Both the position numbers and the translations under genes were made by a program. Source: JAMZMI01 sp964353015 (GTDB lineage: Bacteria; Bacteroidota; Bacteroidia; Cytophagales; Cyclobacteriaceae). Taken from it: DNA of 64,000 nt. Numbering within the stretch: position 1 is the stretch's first letter; each line of letters starts with the position of its first letter. This document shows, piece after piece, positions 7,125 through 15,324 of the stretch. The stretch lies in the NCBI GenBank assembly GCA_964353015.1, contig CAYGUA010000003.1:62001-126000 (forward strand), given 5' to 3'. Under the pieces are notes generated by a model. It was given only the letters and a program-made list of their open reading frames with translations. It searched no databases and was not told where the DNA came from.

Positions 7125-9584
7125 CTAAAACTTCATAGATAAACCAGCTAAAAAGTTGGTTCCGGCTTGCGGATAATAATTGTTTTGCTGATATAAAAAG
7201 CCATCATAGAGATAGCCCCATGTATATCCGTTTGAAGAGTATTTCACATTAAAAAGATTGTTGATCATCAAGGACAACTTAATTTGCTCCATAGACTTCA
7301 CAGAAAACTTATACTCCACAATTAAATCGTTGATCAAATAATCATCAATGATCCGATCCTTGTTGCTCGTGTTATCTAGATATTGCCTTCCGATATATTT
7401 GCCTGATAGTTGAATTGAAAATCCCTCAATAGGAAACAAAGTCACAAGTGCACCTGCAATTACATTCGGTGAAAATGCAATGTCTGTGTTTTTGTATTCA
7501 TTGATGACCTCATAACCTTCTTCACCAAACCTATAGGCATAATCATAAACCACCTCCTGAAAAGAATCAATTTTATTCTGACTAAAAGACACATTTCCTG
7601 CTATTTCAAGAATCTCCGTAATCCTTGCGCCAGCCACTAATTCTATACCGGTTCTATAGCTTTTATCTACATTCGCTCGAAGCGAAGACCCTACGTCATT
7701 CAATGCACCTGTTGGCACCAATTGGTTTACATAGTCCATCAGGTAATAATTGGCTGAAAACTGAAAATTTCTCTTGTTCAGACGGTACCCTGCTTCTAAA
7801 TTCCTAAGTGTCTCATGCTTTGGAGTTTGACCAATAGGTGAGTCTATAAAATCAGTTCGCACAGGTTCTCGATTCCCAATTGCAAATGATCCATAAATAT
7901 TTGAAGCTGAAGATAAAGTGTAAGTAGCGCCAAATTTTGGGTTAAAAAAGACATAATCTCCTCCTGTATCAATATTGCGCAAATCACTGTCCACTCCTTT
8001 GGTATGATAATCAATCATGCGTATCTGCAAATCAGCAAAAAGATTTAAATCCCGAGACGCCTGATAATTTGTTTTTGAATACACGTTAAAATCACTTTTC
8101 CTTCCGAAATTATCGTAATAGCGCTCTCGAATTTTAGAATTACTTGCATACTGCGACCAGATGATCTCACCAAAATGATCGCCATCATAGAAATTATATC
8201 CTCCGCCTAACGTGGATGTCAGTCTGCCATCCTGATAGTTTGCTGAAAATGTAAGTCCATAAAAATGATTATCGAGCCAACGTCTTCTAATCAAATCGGT
8301 AGAAGTCAAAACAGTATCATTGAGCACAATGTCTGATAAGCCGTAATGGCTGAATTCATCATCATTTCTATACTGCTCAAAATAACCCCGACCATAGGTA
8401 TAATGAGCCGAAGCATTTACATTCAATTTGCCACTAAAAGAATGATTCAAATGAAGTTGATAATGATCCTGCTGATAGTTGTCCACCTCATTATCATACA
8501 AATAATAATTGAACCTACGGCCTGAGTTTTTTAGATTGTCAATCTGCTCTTGAGTAGTGTATTCTCCACCCAAATCAATCACATCTTGAATTCCCTGATT
8601 GTCCCTTTTGAGTTTAGCTTCAGGAGTGCCATACCATGCCTGGTAAGTGACTTCCTTGCCGGAAAAAGTCAATGCCTTGATAATGGTTTTATCACCATAA
8701 TATCCTCCAGCAAGGTAATATGATTTCAAATCAGCAGATGCTCTATCAAGATATCCATCGGAGGCTATTTGCGACAATCTGCCCTCAAAAGACCAATGAT
8801 CCTTGATCAGGCCTGTGTTGTATATGGCTGTATGTTTTCGCGTATTGAAAGATCCGAAAGAATTATCAATTTGACCATAGGCTTCCTCGGAAGGCAAACT
8901 AGTTTGCATACTTATAGTCGCACCAAATGCTGCCGCTCCATTAGTGGAGGTTCCTACGCCACGCTGCACCTGAACGTTATTCACTGATGATGCAAAATCG
9001 GGCATATTTACCCAAAAAGTACCATGAGATTCAGAATCGTTGATCGGAATACCATTCACTGTAACGTTGATCCTGGTGGCATCACTTCCTCTAATGCGCA
9101 TTCCTGTATATCCAACACCAGCTCCACCATCAGAAGTCGTGACCATAGACGGAGTAAATCGCAATAAAAAAGGCATATCCTGACCCAAATTCCGCTCTGC
9201 TATTTCTTCCTTAGAAACCTCAGAATACGTTGTTGGAGTTTTATCATTGGCTCTTGTGGCATAAACGATGACTTCTTCGCCCATCAAAACATTTTCATTT
9301 AGTTGAAAATCAACCGTAAGGTCATTCTCAACTATCACAAGCTTCTCAACATTGACGTATCCAAGAAAACCTACCTTGAGAACATAGTTGCCTTCTGAAA
9401 TTTCTTTCAAAGCAAACTTACCGTCAATGTCACTCACTACTCCAATAGAAGAATTTTTGATTACCACCGTCGCTCCTGGCAATGGTGCACCATTTTCGTC
9501 TTTAACCTGACCAGATATTGAGTATTGGGCATAGCCATAGCAGCATGCCACAATGCCCATAAGGGTCATTCCTAACTTTTTCAT
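7125..9584 (-). CDS. TonB-dependent outer-membrane receptor for thiamine (predicted)
   Basis: The 819-residue protein has a signal peptide (1-19), a carboxypeptidase-regulatory-like domain (about 23-105), the TonB-box region EEVIVYATR (about 103-111), a plug domain (about 115-230, with MRIRGSDATRINVTVNGIPI and VQVQRGVGTSTNGAAAFGA) and a 22-strand-type barrel ending in an aromatic strand (FLAGLSMKF). It should sit in the outer membrane and import its ligand with energy from TonB-ExbB-ExbD. Its ligand is inferred from regulation: the leader carries a TPP riboswitch, and thiamine-regulated TonB receptors are a known Bacteroidota group. The start context is A-rich with no strong Shine-Dalgarno sequence. 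Confidence 0.9.
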   Translation of the reverse strand: MKKLGMTLMGIVACCYGYAQYSISGQVKDENGAPLPGATVVIKNSSIGVVSDIDGKFALKEISEGNYVLKVGFLGYVNVEKLVIVENDLTVDFQLNENVLMGEEVIVYATRANDKTPTTYSEVSKEEIAERNLGQDMPFLLRFTPSMVTTSDGGAGVGYTGMRIRGSDATRINVTVNGIPINDSESHGTFWVNMPDFASSVNNVQVQRGVGTSTNGAAAFGATISMQTSLPSEEAYGQIDNSFGSFNTRKHTAIYNTGLIKDHWSFEGRLSQIASDGYLDRASADLKSYYLAGGYYGDKTIIKALTFSGKEVTYQAWYGTPEAKLKRDNQGIQDVIDLGGEYTTQEQIDNLKNSGRRFNYYLYDNEVDNYQQDHYQLHLNHSFSGKLNVNASAHYTYGRGYFEQYRNDDEFSHYGLSDIVLNDTVLTSTDLIRRRWLDNHFYGLTFSANYQDGRLTSTLGGGYNFYDGDHFGEIIWSQYASNSKIRERYYDNFGRKSDFNVYSKTNYQASRDLNLFADLQIRMIDYHTKGVDSDLRNIDTGGDYVFFNPKFGATYTLSSASNIYGSFAIGNREPVRTDFIDSPIGQTPKHETLRNLEAGYRLNKRNFQFSANYYLMDYVNQLVPTGALNDVGSSLRANVDKSYRTGIELVAGARITEILEIAGNVSFSQNKIDSFQEVVYDYAYRFGEEGYEVINEYKNTDIAFSPNVIAGALVTLFPIEGFSIQLSGKYIGRQYLDNTSNKDRIIDDYLINDLIVEYKFSVKSMEQIKLSLMINNLFNVKYSSNGYTWGYLYDGFLYQQNNYYPQAGTNFLAGLSMKF

Positions 9585-9640
9585 TTTTTACTTATTTTTA
9601 TTTAACCATCTGGGAGAGGGGAATCTCCCGCCTCGGTTAT

Positions 9641-9741
9641 CATACTCCCTACGCCGGCATTACCCGGATCAGGTTCTTGGGTATGATCTCAGCCTGATTT
9701 CCTCCGATGACTAGTATTTCGGAGGTTTAAGGCACCCCTGT
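9641..9741 (-). promoter_or_regulatory. TPP riboswitch (THI element) in the leader of the TonB receptor gene
   Basis: Read on the minus strand, the conserved THI-box parts occur in order: AGGGGTGCC (near 9740), a P3 extension stem CCTCCGA...TCGGAGG, GGCTGAGATC, ATACCC, AACCTGATCCGGGTAATGCC, then GGCGTAGGGAG (ending near 9645). These are the pyrimidine-sensing core (CUGAG) and the diphosphate-sensing loops. P1 appears weak (about three pairs). Between the aptamer and the start codon there is a hairpin GGGAGA/TCTCCC (9612-9629), but it lacks a U-tract. The mode, whether termination or control of translation, is therefore unclear. TPP binding should lower receptor expression. Confidence 0.95.
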
Positions 9742-9749
9742 TATTGTGG

Positions 9750-9780
9750 CAAAGCTACGTCAAAAATTTTCTCCGAAAAA
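9750..9780 (-). promoter_or_regulatory. Predicted promoter of the riboswitch-receptor transcript
   Basis: On the minus strand TAGCTTTG (9757 to 9750) matches the Bacteroidota -7 element TAnnTTTG. About 19 bases upstream a TTTTTC stretch (9780 to 9775) stands where the -33 TTTG box is expected. The start site would fall near 9743, just before the aptamer. The promoter overlaps the 3' end of the NadR-like gene. Its existence is inferred from the consensus only. Confidence 0.5.
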
Positions 9781-10284
9781 TCTCTTGATCGCCTGGGTGG
9801 CGTTTTCAGTCCTGATATCCTCAATTCCCGATATTATGGCATAGGGTAATTGATTATCAACTAAATATTTTTCATAGATCTCAAAGAAATACTTTCTCAT
9901 CTTTGGGTGTTCGCGCTGAGGATCTGGTGTCCACATGATATCTATATTGGCTAGCAAATAAAAATCATATTTTCTAGTCGCCAATTCCTGTTCTATCCAC
10001 TCATCAGTAGATCCATATTTGTGATCACTCCAAATTTTAATCACAATCAAATTGGTATCACAAAAAAGATATTTATCTGCGTATTCAGCCTTATCATCTT
10101 CCCAGGTCAACTGACCTTTTGCTATATAACCTAAATCTTCCCTTTCATAGGGTTTAAAAAGCCTGTCCAGATGGAATCTGGCATATTCAGGCACCCATTC
10201 TGTCTCAAAATTTCTTGCCAACTGCTGACACAATTCGCTCTTTCCTGTGGATTCCGGTCCTATTACTGCAATTCTTCTAAGCAT
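9760..10284 (-). CDS. NadR-like P-loop kinase
   Basis: The 174-residue protein starts with a P-loop (GPESTGKSELC, residues 8-18) and corresponds to the C-terminal ribosylnicotinamide-kinase domain of NadR (AAA_28 type); the N-terminal DNA-binding and adenylyltransferase parts are absent. Other family marks are EYARFHLD (38-45), the Walker-B-like LFCDTNLI and a C-terminal ISG element. Family members phosphorylate nicotinamide riboside, trapping it after PnuC uptake. The gene overlaps the pnuC-type gene by 8 bases, so the two are a co-translated transporter-kinase pair. They lie directly upstream of the thiamine receptor, which leaves it open whether the substrate is nicotinamide riboside or a thiamine-like vitamin. 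Confidence 0.85.
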   Translation of the reverse strand: MLRRIAVIGPESTGKSELCQQLARNFETEWVPEYARFHLDRLFKPYEREDLGYIAKGQLTWEDDKAEYADKYLFCDTNLIVIKIWSDHKYGSTDEWIEQELATRKYDFYLLANIDIMWTPDPQREHPKMRKYFFEIYEKYLVDNQLPYAIISGIEDIRTENATQAIKRFFGENF

Positions 10285-10876
10285 TCTCTAATGATTTTTT
10301 CCAACTAAAATATCCCCAAATAGCCAGAACGGTAAAAAGTAAAAACTGCAAACTGAAATAATACAGCTCTTTGTAGAAATACAAAGGTGTGGCTATCAAA
10401 TCTGTTATGATCCAGTATATCCAGTTTTCTAATTTCTTTTTGGCCATCAGCCACATACCTGTAATGGCTGTTGCCGTGGTGATGGCATCCAGATTAGGCA
10501 CATCACTATCTGTAAAATCCAATCCAAATCTGATCAACAAAAAAGAAACACAAGTAATCGCCAAGGCAATGAGATGTTCCGACTTATTGCTTCTGGTCAC
10601 GAGTACTTGAGGTTTGTCGGGATCTGCATGTGTCCAATAATACCATCCGTAAACACTCATCGCAAAATAATAAGCATTGATCCCTGATTCAGCGTATAAT
10701 TTGGACTCCAAGGTGATATAGACTGCAATCACAACACTGACTATGCCGGTTGGGTAAACCAAAATATTTTCTTGTTTAGAATACCAAACACTGGCTATCC
10801 CAAATATCACAGCTATTACTTCAAGCCATGAGGTTTGCAAAGCTTGAGAAAATAGTGCGTCAATAATTTCATTCAT
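10277..10876 (-). CDS. pnuC: PnuC-family vitamin transporter (nicotinamide riboside or thiamine)
   Basis: The 199-residue inner-membrane protein has about seven hydrophobic segments and the PnuC hallmarks: ASVWYSKQENILVYPTGIVS (27-46), an AMSVYGWYYW helix (about 73-82) and the terminal WIYWIITDLIATPLYFYKEL. PnuC proteins are facilitated-diffusion channels for nicotinamide riboside; the PnuT subgroup carries thiamine, and both occur in Bacteroidota. It is the first gene of a two-gene unit with the NadR-like kinase. The kinase favours nicotinamide riboside, while the riboswitch-receptor downstream favours thiamine. No riboswitch is visible in the 86 bases between it and guaB. Confidence 0.85.
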   Translation of the reverse strand: MNEIIDALFSQALQTSWLEVIAVIFGIASVWYSKQENILVYPTGIVSVVIAVYITLESKLYAESGINAYYFAMSVYGWYYWTHADPDKPQVLVTRSNKSEHLIALAITCVSFLLIRFGLDFTDSDVPNLDAITTATAITGMWLMAKKKLENWIYWIITDLIATPLYFYKELYYFSLQFLLFTVLAIWGYFSWKKSLENA

Positions 10877-10904
10877 TACTAAAAAATTAATTTTTAAAGA
10901 TTCG

Positions 10905-10935
10905 TTCGGTTTTTATAGCGAACTAGATAGTTTTG
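10905..10935 (+). promoter_or_regulatory. Predicted guaB promoter
   Basis: TAGTTTTG (10928-10935) matches the Bacteroidota -7 element TAnnTTTG. TTCG (10905-10908) stands 19 bases upstream, close to the TTTG -33 box. The predicted start site is near 10941, which gives a leader of about 22 bases before the guaB ATG at 10963. This is a consensus match only. Confidence 0.45.
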
Positions 10936-10962
10936 CACCGCAAATAATAACCGATTATTTGC

Positions 10963-12432
10963 ATGAATCTCGACACGAACAAATTCCTTTTTGAAGCCCT
11001 CACATACGATGATGTGCTTCTTCTCCCAGGTTATTCAGAAATTCTTCCAAGAGACACTGACAGCTCCACTTTTATCACGCGCAATATTAAGTTGAATATT
11101 CCACTTGTATCAGCTGCAATGGACACTGTAACAGAATCTGCGCTTGCCATTGCTATGGCTCTGGAAGGTGGCATGGGGTTCATTCATAAGAACATGTCGA
11201 TAGAGCAACAAGCCATTCAGGTAAGAAAGGTGAAAAGATCTCAAAGCGGCATGATCCTCGATCCAATAACCCTCGATGTAAATAGCACTGCAGGCGATGC
11301 GGAAAAAATAATGCGCGAGAATAAAATTGGTGGTATTCCTGTCATTGACAAAGACAAAAAATTCATCGGAATCATTACCAACCGAGACCTTCGCTTCCAA
11401 AAAGTGATGTCAAGACCGATCATCGAGATTATGACAAAAGAAAACCTCATCACAGCAGACTCTGAAGTTGGATTGGCAGAGGCAGAGGAAATTTTACAGG
11501 AATTTAAGATTGAAAAACTACCAATCGTTGATAAATCAGGCAAACTCACAGGCTTGATCACATATAAAGATATTCTGAAGAATAAAGACCGCCCTAATGC
11601 ATGTAAGGATGAATATGGCCGATTACGCGTAGGAGCAGCTGTCGGTGTGACTCCAGATATGATCGACAGAATTGAAGCATTAAAAAATGCCGGGGTGGAT
11701 GTGGTAAGTATTGATACGGCTCACGGACATTCCAAAGGTGTGATTGATGCTGCTAAGAATGTGAAAAAACATTTCCCTGATATTGATCTTGTTGTTGGAA
11801 ACATCGCGACATATGAAGCGGCAGAAGCTTTGGCAGAAGCTGGTGCGGATGCAATAAAAGTCGGTGTAGGACCTGGTAGTATTTGCACTACTCGTATTGT
11901 TGCTGGTGTAGGCATGCCTCAACTTTCCGCAGTATATGAAGCTTCCAAGGCGGTGAGAAAAAAGAACATTCCAATTATTGCAGACGGAGGGATCAGATTT
12001 TCCGGAGACATTGTAAAAGCTTTGGCTGGTGGTGCAAGTAGCATAATGATTGGATCATTGCTTGCAGGAACTGAAGAAGCTCCAGGTGAAATGATCATTT
12101 TTGAAGGAAGAAAATTCAAAACATACAGAGGTATGGGTTCGGTAGAAGCCATGGAGCATGGATCAAAGGATCGCTATTTTCAAGATGCTGAAGACGACAT
12201 TAAAAAACTGGTACCAGAAGGTATAGTGGGTCGCGTACCTTATAAAGGCATGGTGTCAGAAGTACTGTATCAGCTGACTGGTGGATTGAAAGCCGGAATG
12301 GGATATTGCGGTGCAGCAACAATCAATGAATTGCATGATGCAAAATTTGTGAAAATTTCTGCCGCAGGTTTTGCTGAAAGCCATCCACATGATATCACCA
12401 TCACTAGGGAAGCACCAAATTATAGTCGTTAA
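10963..12432 (+). CDS. guaB: Inosine-5'-monophosphate dehydrogenase
   Basis: GuaB oxidises IMP to XMP with NAD+, the committed step to GTP, in the cytoplasm. The 489-residue length is normal. The TIM barrel begins with LTYDDVLLLPGYS and is interrupted by two CBS domains (about 97-209; GGIPVIDKDKKFIGIITNRD and EKLPIVDKSGKLTGLITYKD) that bind regulatory nucleotides. The active-site loop GPGSICTTR carries the catalytic cysteine at residue 308. The IMP phosphate site DGGIRFSGDIVKAL and the flap YRGMGSVEAM are present. It is a single-gene unit with its own predicted promoter and terminator. Confidence 0.98.
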   Translation: MNLDTNKFLFEALTYDDVLLLPGYSEILPRDTDSSTFITRNIKLNIPLVSAAMDTVTESALAIAMALEGGMGFIHKNMSIEQQAIQVRKVKRSQSGMILDPITLDVNSTAGDAEKIMRENKIGGIPVIDKDKKFIGIITNRDLRFQKVMSRPIIEIMTKENLITADSEVGLAEAEEILQEFKIEKLPIVDKSGKLTGLITYKDILKNKDRPNACKDEYGRLRVGAAVGVTPDMIDRIEALKNAGVDVVSIDTAHGHSKGVIDAAKNVKKHFPDIDLVVGNIATYEAAEALAEAGADAIKVGVGPGSICTTRIVAGVGMPQLSAVYEASKAVRKKNIPIIADGGIRFSGDIVKALAGGASSIMIGSLLAGTEEAPGEMIIFEGRKFKTYRGMGSVEAMEHGSKDRYFQDAEDDIKKLVPEGIVGRVPYKGMVSEVLYQLTGGLKAGMGYCGAATINELHDAKFVKISAAGFAESHPHDITITREAPNYSR

Positions 12433-12455
12433 ACATAATTTCTAATCAAAACACT

Positions 12456-12489
12456 AAAGCCATCCCACCTCAGGTGTGATGGCTTTTTT
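12456..12489 (+). terminator. Rho-independent terminator after guaB
   Basis: AAAGCCATC-C-CACC and GGTG-T-GATGGCTTT form a stem with one internal mismatch and a three-base TCA loop, ending in a run of six T residues. It lies about 24 bases after the guaB stop codon. Confidence 0.88.
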
Positions 12490-12524
12490 ATTCGGGTAGA
12501 GCCACCTATTTTTGTCGTCCTTCA

Positions 12525-14573
12525 ATGTTGTCAGATAAACTCAAAATACGGTTAAGCTTTTTCCTGGGACTTTTGTCCTGGCTGCTATTCCTATTTTTCG
12601 ATCTTTATCTGTTATTCATTGAAACATATCAGCTCAAGGTACATTTGTCAGGCATTTTGCCGCAAATCTTCTTCACTGGATTTATAATAAGCACATTTTT
12701 TTACTTTAGATACCAAATCTCAAAAGCCGACAGTATCAATTTCATAGACTTATTGTGGCGTGTGTTCATAACCGGATTGATCACCACAATCGGTTCCTTA
12801 GGTGTAAGGCTATTCTTTTCGGTTTTTGCAAATAGCAGCATCAGCCAAAACCCAATGACGATAAACTTTTTTTATCACGTCTTGGCCGGACTCGTGGTGG
12901 TTTTTATGATATCTACTTTTGTGGTTTGGAAGCGACTAATCCTTTACCAGAAATCAAAAAACCTTATTCAGCTATGGTCATTTTTTGAATACTTCCTTCT
13001 CGCTAGTCTTCTTTTCGACCTTTTAGGTAATAAAATATTAAGTGTAAACTTCAATGTTGCTCTGGTTTTTCTATCCGGTTTTTCATTGATTCTTTCGTTC
13101 AATTTAAAGTGGATTGCCTATTTGAATTTTAAACAGAAATGGAAAAGCATCCTGTTTATCATTCTATCGGGTATATATGTGTATAACTTTCTTTTGACCT
13201 TAGATAATTTCTCCTCAACTGGTCAACTCACAATGGATTTGCTCAATAGAGTGGCCATTGTTGCACTCTTCATTTTCATTATATTTTATTCTATCGTTTC
13301 CATTCTCGTCACTTTATTCAATCTTCCTACTTCCTCGGTTTTCGAAAAGAAACTTCAGGAAGCAATGGATTTTCAGAAATTGAGTCATACAAATCGCGGT
13401 GGCTCTTCAGTTGAGGAAACTTCAGAATTACTTTTGGAAAGTAGCATGAGTGCCGTATTCGCGGATGCCGCCTGGCTTCATCTAAAAGATGAAAAGCCAT
13501 TATTGATTTGCCGAGGAATTGATGAACTGAAAGTCAAGGATGTTACCGATAAAATACTTTCAGAATATACCAGAGATGTTGTTCTTTTAAGAGGACATGA
13601 AGAAGTGAATACTGGGAAAGTGATCAGTGCAGTTTCGCATCCGGATTTCAAATCAATGATCGCTCTTCCAATTTTTGTGAAAGGAGAGCAGGTGGGTGTT
13701 TTGGCATTGCTTCAGGAAGTTGGCGATGCGTTCAATAGGGAAATGGTCGATATCATTGTCACATTCGTAAATCAGGCCAGCATTTCCATTGAAAACACAA
13801 AACTGATCAATGAAGCAATAGAAAATGAACGCTACAAAGAACAGTTGAACATTGCTAAAAATGTCCAGAAAAGCTTGCTTCCTACTGTTTTGAAGCACAA
13901 TTCATCTTTCGACATCATCGCTTACAGTGTGGCTGCTGATGAAGTAGGTGGCGACTATTATGATATTTTAGAACCCGAAGAAGACATATTCAGCTTGATT
14001 ATAGCTGACGTTTCTGGTAAAGGCACATCGGCTGCTTTCAACATGGCCCAAATGAAAGGCATCTTTCATAGTTTGGCAATTCAAAAAGATTCTGCCTTGA
14101 AATTTATCACTCAGGCCAATAAAGCACTAAGTCAATGCCTTGAAAAATCTTCATTTATTACGGCTTCCTTTTTCAAGATCAACACCAACCAAAAAACCAT
14201 TTGTTATAGCCGAGCAGGCCATTGTCCAGCTATTTTTCATTCAGCGCAAAGCAAAAAAGTGTGTTATCTGGAAAGTGAAGGTTTAGGTCTTGGCATCCTT
14301 AGAAACTCTGAGTTCAATCAATACGTTGAAGAGAAAACAATCACGTATCAGCCTGGAGACCTATTGTTACTTTATACCGATGGTATTACGGAGGCAAAAA
14401 ACAAAAGTGGCGATCAATATGGAACCAAAGGTTTAGAAACATCACTTCTACGACATATTGACAAACCGCTCGAACAAATTCGACTTGGGTTGATTAAAGA
14501 CTTGCAGCTTTATTTAAATGGAGAAAAATTAGATGACGACTATACCATTACAGTTGTTAAATTTTATGAATAG
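12525..14573 (+). CDS. Membrane-bound SpoIIE/RsbU-type serine phosphatase with GAF domain
   Basis: The 682-residue protein has an N-terminal membrane part with about seven or eight helices (1-270), a GAF sensor domain (about 290-430; FADAAWLHLKDEKPLLICRG, then SMIALPIFVKGEQVGVLALL), a short coiled linker (IENERYKEQLNIAKNVQKSL) and a PP2C-like phosphatase domain (about 450-682) with the metal-binding aspartates in GGDYYD (near 476), IADVSGKG and LLLYTDGITEAKN. Such phosphatases dephosphorylate STAS-domain antagonists in partner-switching systems, here probably the next gene, three bases away. The membrane part could sense an envelope signal. A possible promoter box TATTTTTG lies at 12507-12514. 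Confidence 0.92.
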   Translation: MLSDKLKIRLSFFLGLLSWLLFLFFDLYLLFIETYQLKVHLSGILPQIFFTGFIISTFFYFRYQISKADSINFIDLLWRVFITGLITTIGSLGVRLFFSVFANSSISQNPMTINFFYHVLAGLVVVFMISTFVVWKRLILYQKSKNLIQLWSFFEYFLLASLLFDLLGNKILSVNFNVALVFLSGFSLILSFNLKWIAYLNFKQKWKSILFIILSGIYVYNFLLTLDNFSSTGQLTMDLLNRVAIVALFIFIIFYSIVSILVTLFNLPTSSVFEKKLQEAMDFQKLSHTNRGGSSVEETSELLLESSMSAVFADAAWLHLKDEKPLLICRGIDELKVKDVTDKILSEYTRDVVLLRGHEEVNTGKVISAVSHPDFKSMIALPIFVKGEQVGVLALLQEVGDAFNREMVDIIVTFVNQASISIENTKLINEAIENERYKEQLNIAKNVQKSLLPTVLKHNSSFDIIAYSVAADEVGGDYYDILEPEEDIFSLIIADVSGKGTSAAFNMAQMKGIFHSLAIQKDSALKFITQANKALSQCLEKSSFITASFFKINTNQKTICYSRAGHCPAIFHSAQSKKVCYLESEGLGLGILRNSEFNQYVEEKTITYQPGDLLLLYTDGITEAKNKSGDQYGTKGLETSLLRHIDKPLEQIRLGLIKDLQLYLNGEKLDDDYTITVVKFYE

Positions 14574-14576
14574 ATC

Positions 14577-14918
14577 ATGGTAGAGATTAATACATCAATA
14601 GAAAGTGAAATTCAGGTAATTTCTGTTTCAGGAGAAATTGACGCCAGCTCCTCAATAGAGCTCGACAATGCATTAAAAAATGCTGCTGCTGCCACAAACA
14701 GTATTCTTGTTGACCTTACAGATCTGGAATACATTTCTTCGGCAGGTTTAGGTGTTTTTATATCCTATCTGGATGAATTGAAATCCAACAATATCCAATT
14801 GGTTTTGTGTGGAATGAAAACAAAAGTGTATGAAGTGTTCCAAATTTTAGGACTTCAAAATTTAATTGAGATCAAAGCAAGCAAAGTAGAAGGAATCGAT
14901 TTTTTGAATGAAAAATAA
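14577..14918 (+). CDS. STAS-domain anti-sigma-factor antagonist
   Basis: This is a 113-residue single STAS domain similar to SpoIIAA and RsbV. The family motif appears as LTDLEYISSAGLGVF (47-61), and Ser55 aligns with the phosphorylated serine of SpoIIAA. In the unphosphorylated form such proteins bind the kinase and release its target. It lies between the phosphatase (3 bases upstream) and the kinase (11-base overlap), the standard order of a partner-switching module. Confidence 0.95.
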   Translation: MVEINTSIESEIQVISVSGEIDASSSIELDNALKNAAAATNSILVDLTDLEYISSAGLGVFISYLDELKSNNIQLVLCGMKTKVYEVFQILGLQNLIEIKASKVEGIDFLNEK

Positions 14919-15324
14919 GCTGACCATATCGTGTAGCAAGAACAATCTGTTGAAGATTCGTCAATTTGTAAGTGATGTACTAATCACTTACAACATTGAG
15001 GAACTAGAGGTTCATAAGCTCGTGCTTGCGGTAGATGAAGTTTGTGCCAACCTGATCATTCATTCCAACAATTGTAATCCCGATCATAAAATCGCCGTTC
15101 AAATTGATCACCCTTCTGCGACAAGCCTGGTTTTCACAATTAAAGACACAGGCATAAGTTTTAATTATCTGGCATATCAAGAGCCAACAATAGAAGATAT
15201 TATTTCATCCAAAAGAAAAGGGGGAGTGGGTCTGATTTTGGTAAAAAGAATTATGGATGAAGTTGAGTTTTCAAAGGAGAAGAATTGCAATATTTGCAGA
15301 CTGACCAAGAAAATTGGATCATGA
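14908..15324 (+). CDS. RsbW-like serine kinase (GHKL ATP-binding, anti-sigma type)
   Basis: The 138-residue GHKL ATPase has the N-box in LAVDEVCANLIIHSN (about 44-58), the G1 box KDTGISFNY (about 82-90) and the G2 region KGGVGLILVKRIMD (about 107-120). RsbW and SpoIIAB relatives phosphorylate the STAS antagonist and sequester a sigma factor or another target. No sigma factor is encoded nearby on this strand, so the target is unknown. Its stop codon overlaps the start of the next gene (ATGA), implying coupled translation. Confidence 0.92.
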   Translation: MKNKLTISCSKNNLLKIRQFVSDVLITYNIEELEVHKLVLAVDEVCANLIIHSNNCNPDHKIAVQIDHPSATSLVFTIKDTGISFNYLAYQEPTIEDIISSKRKGGVGLILVKRIMDEVEFSKEKNCNICRLTKKIGS

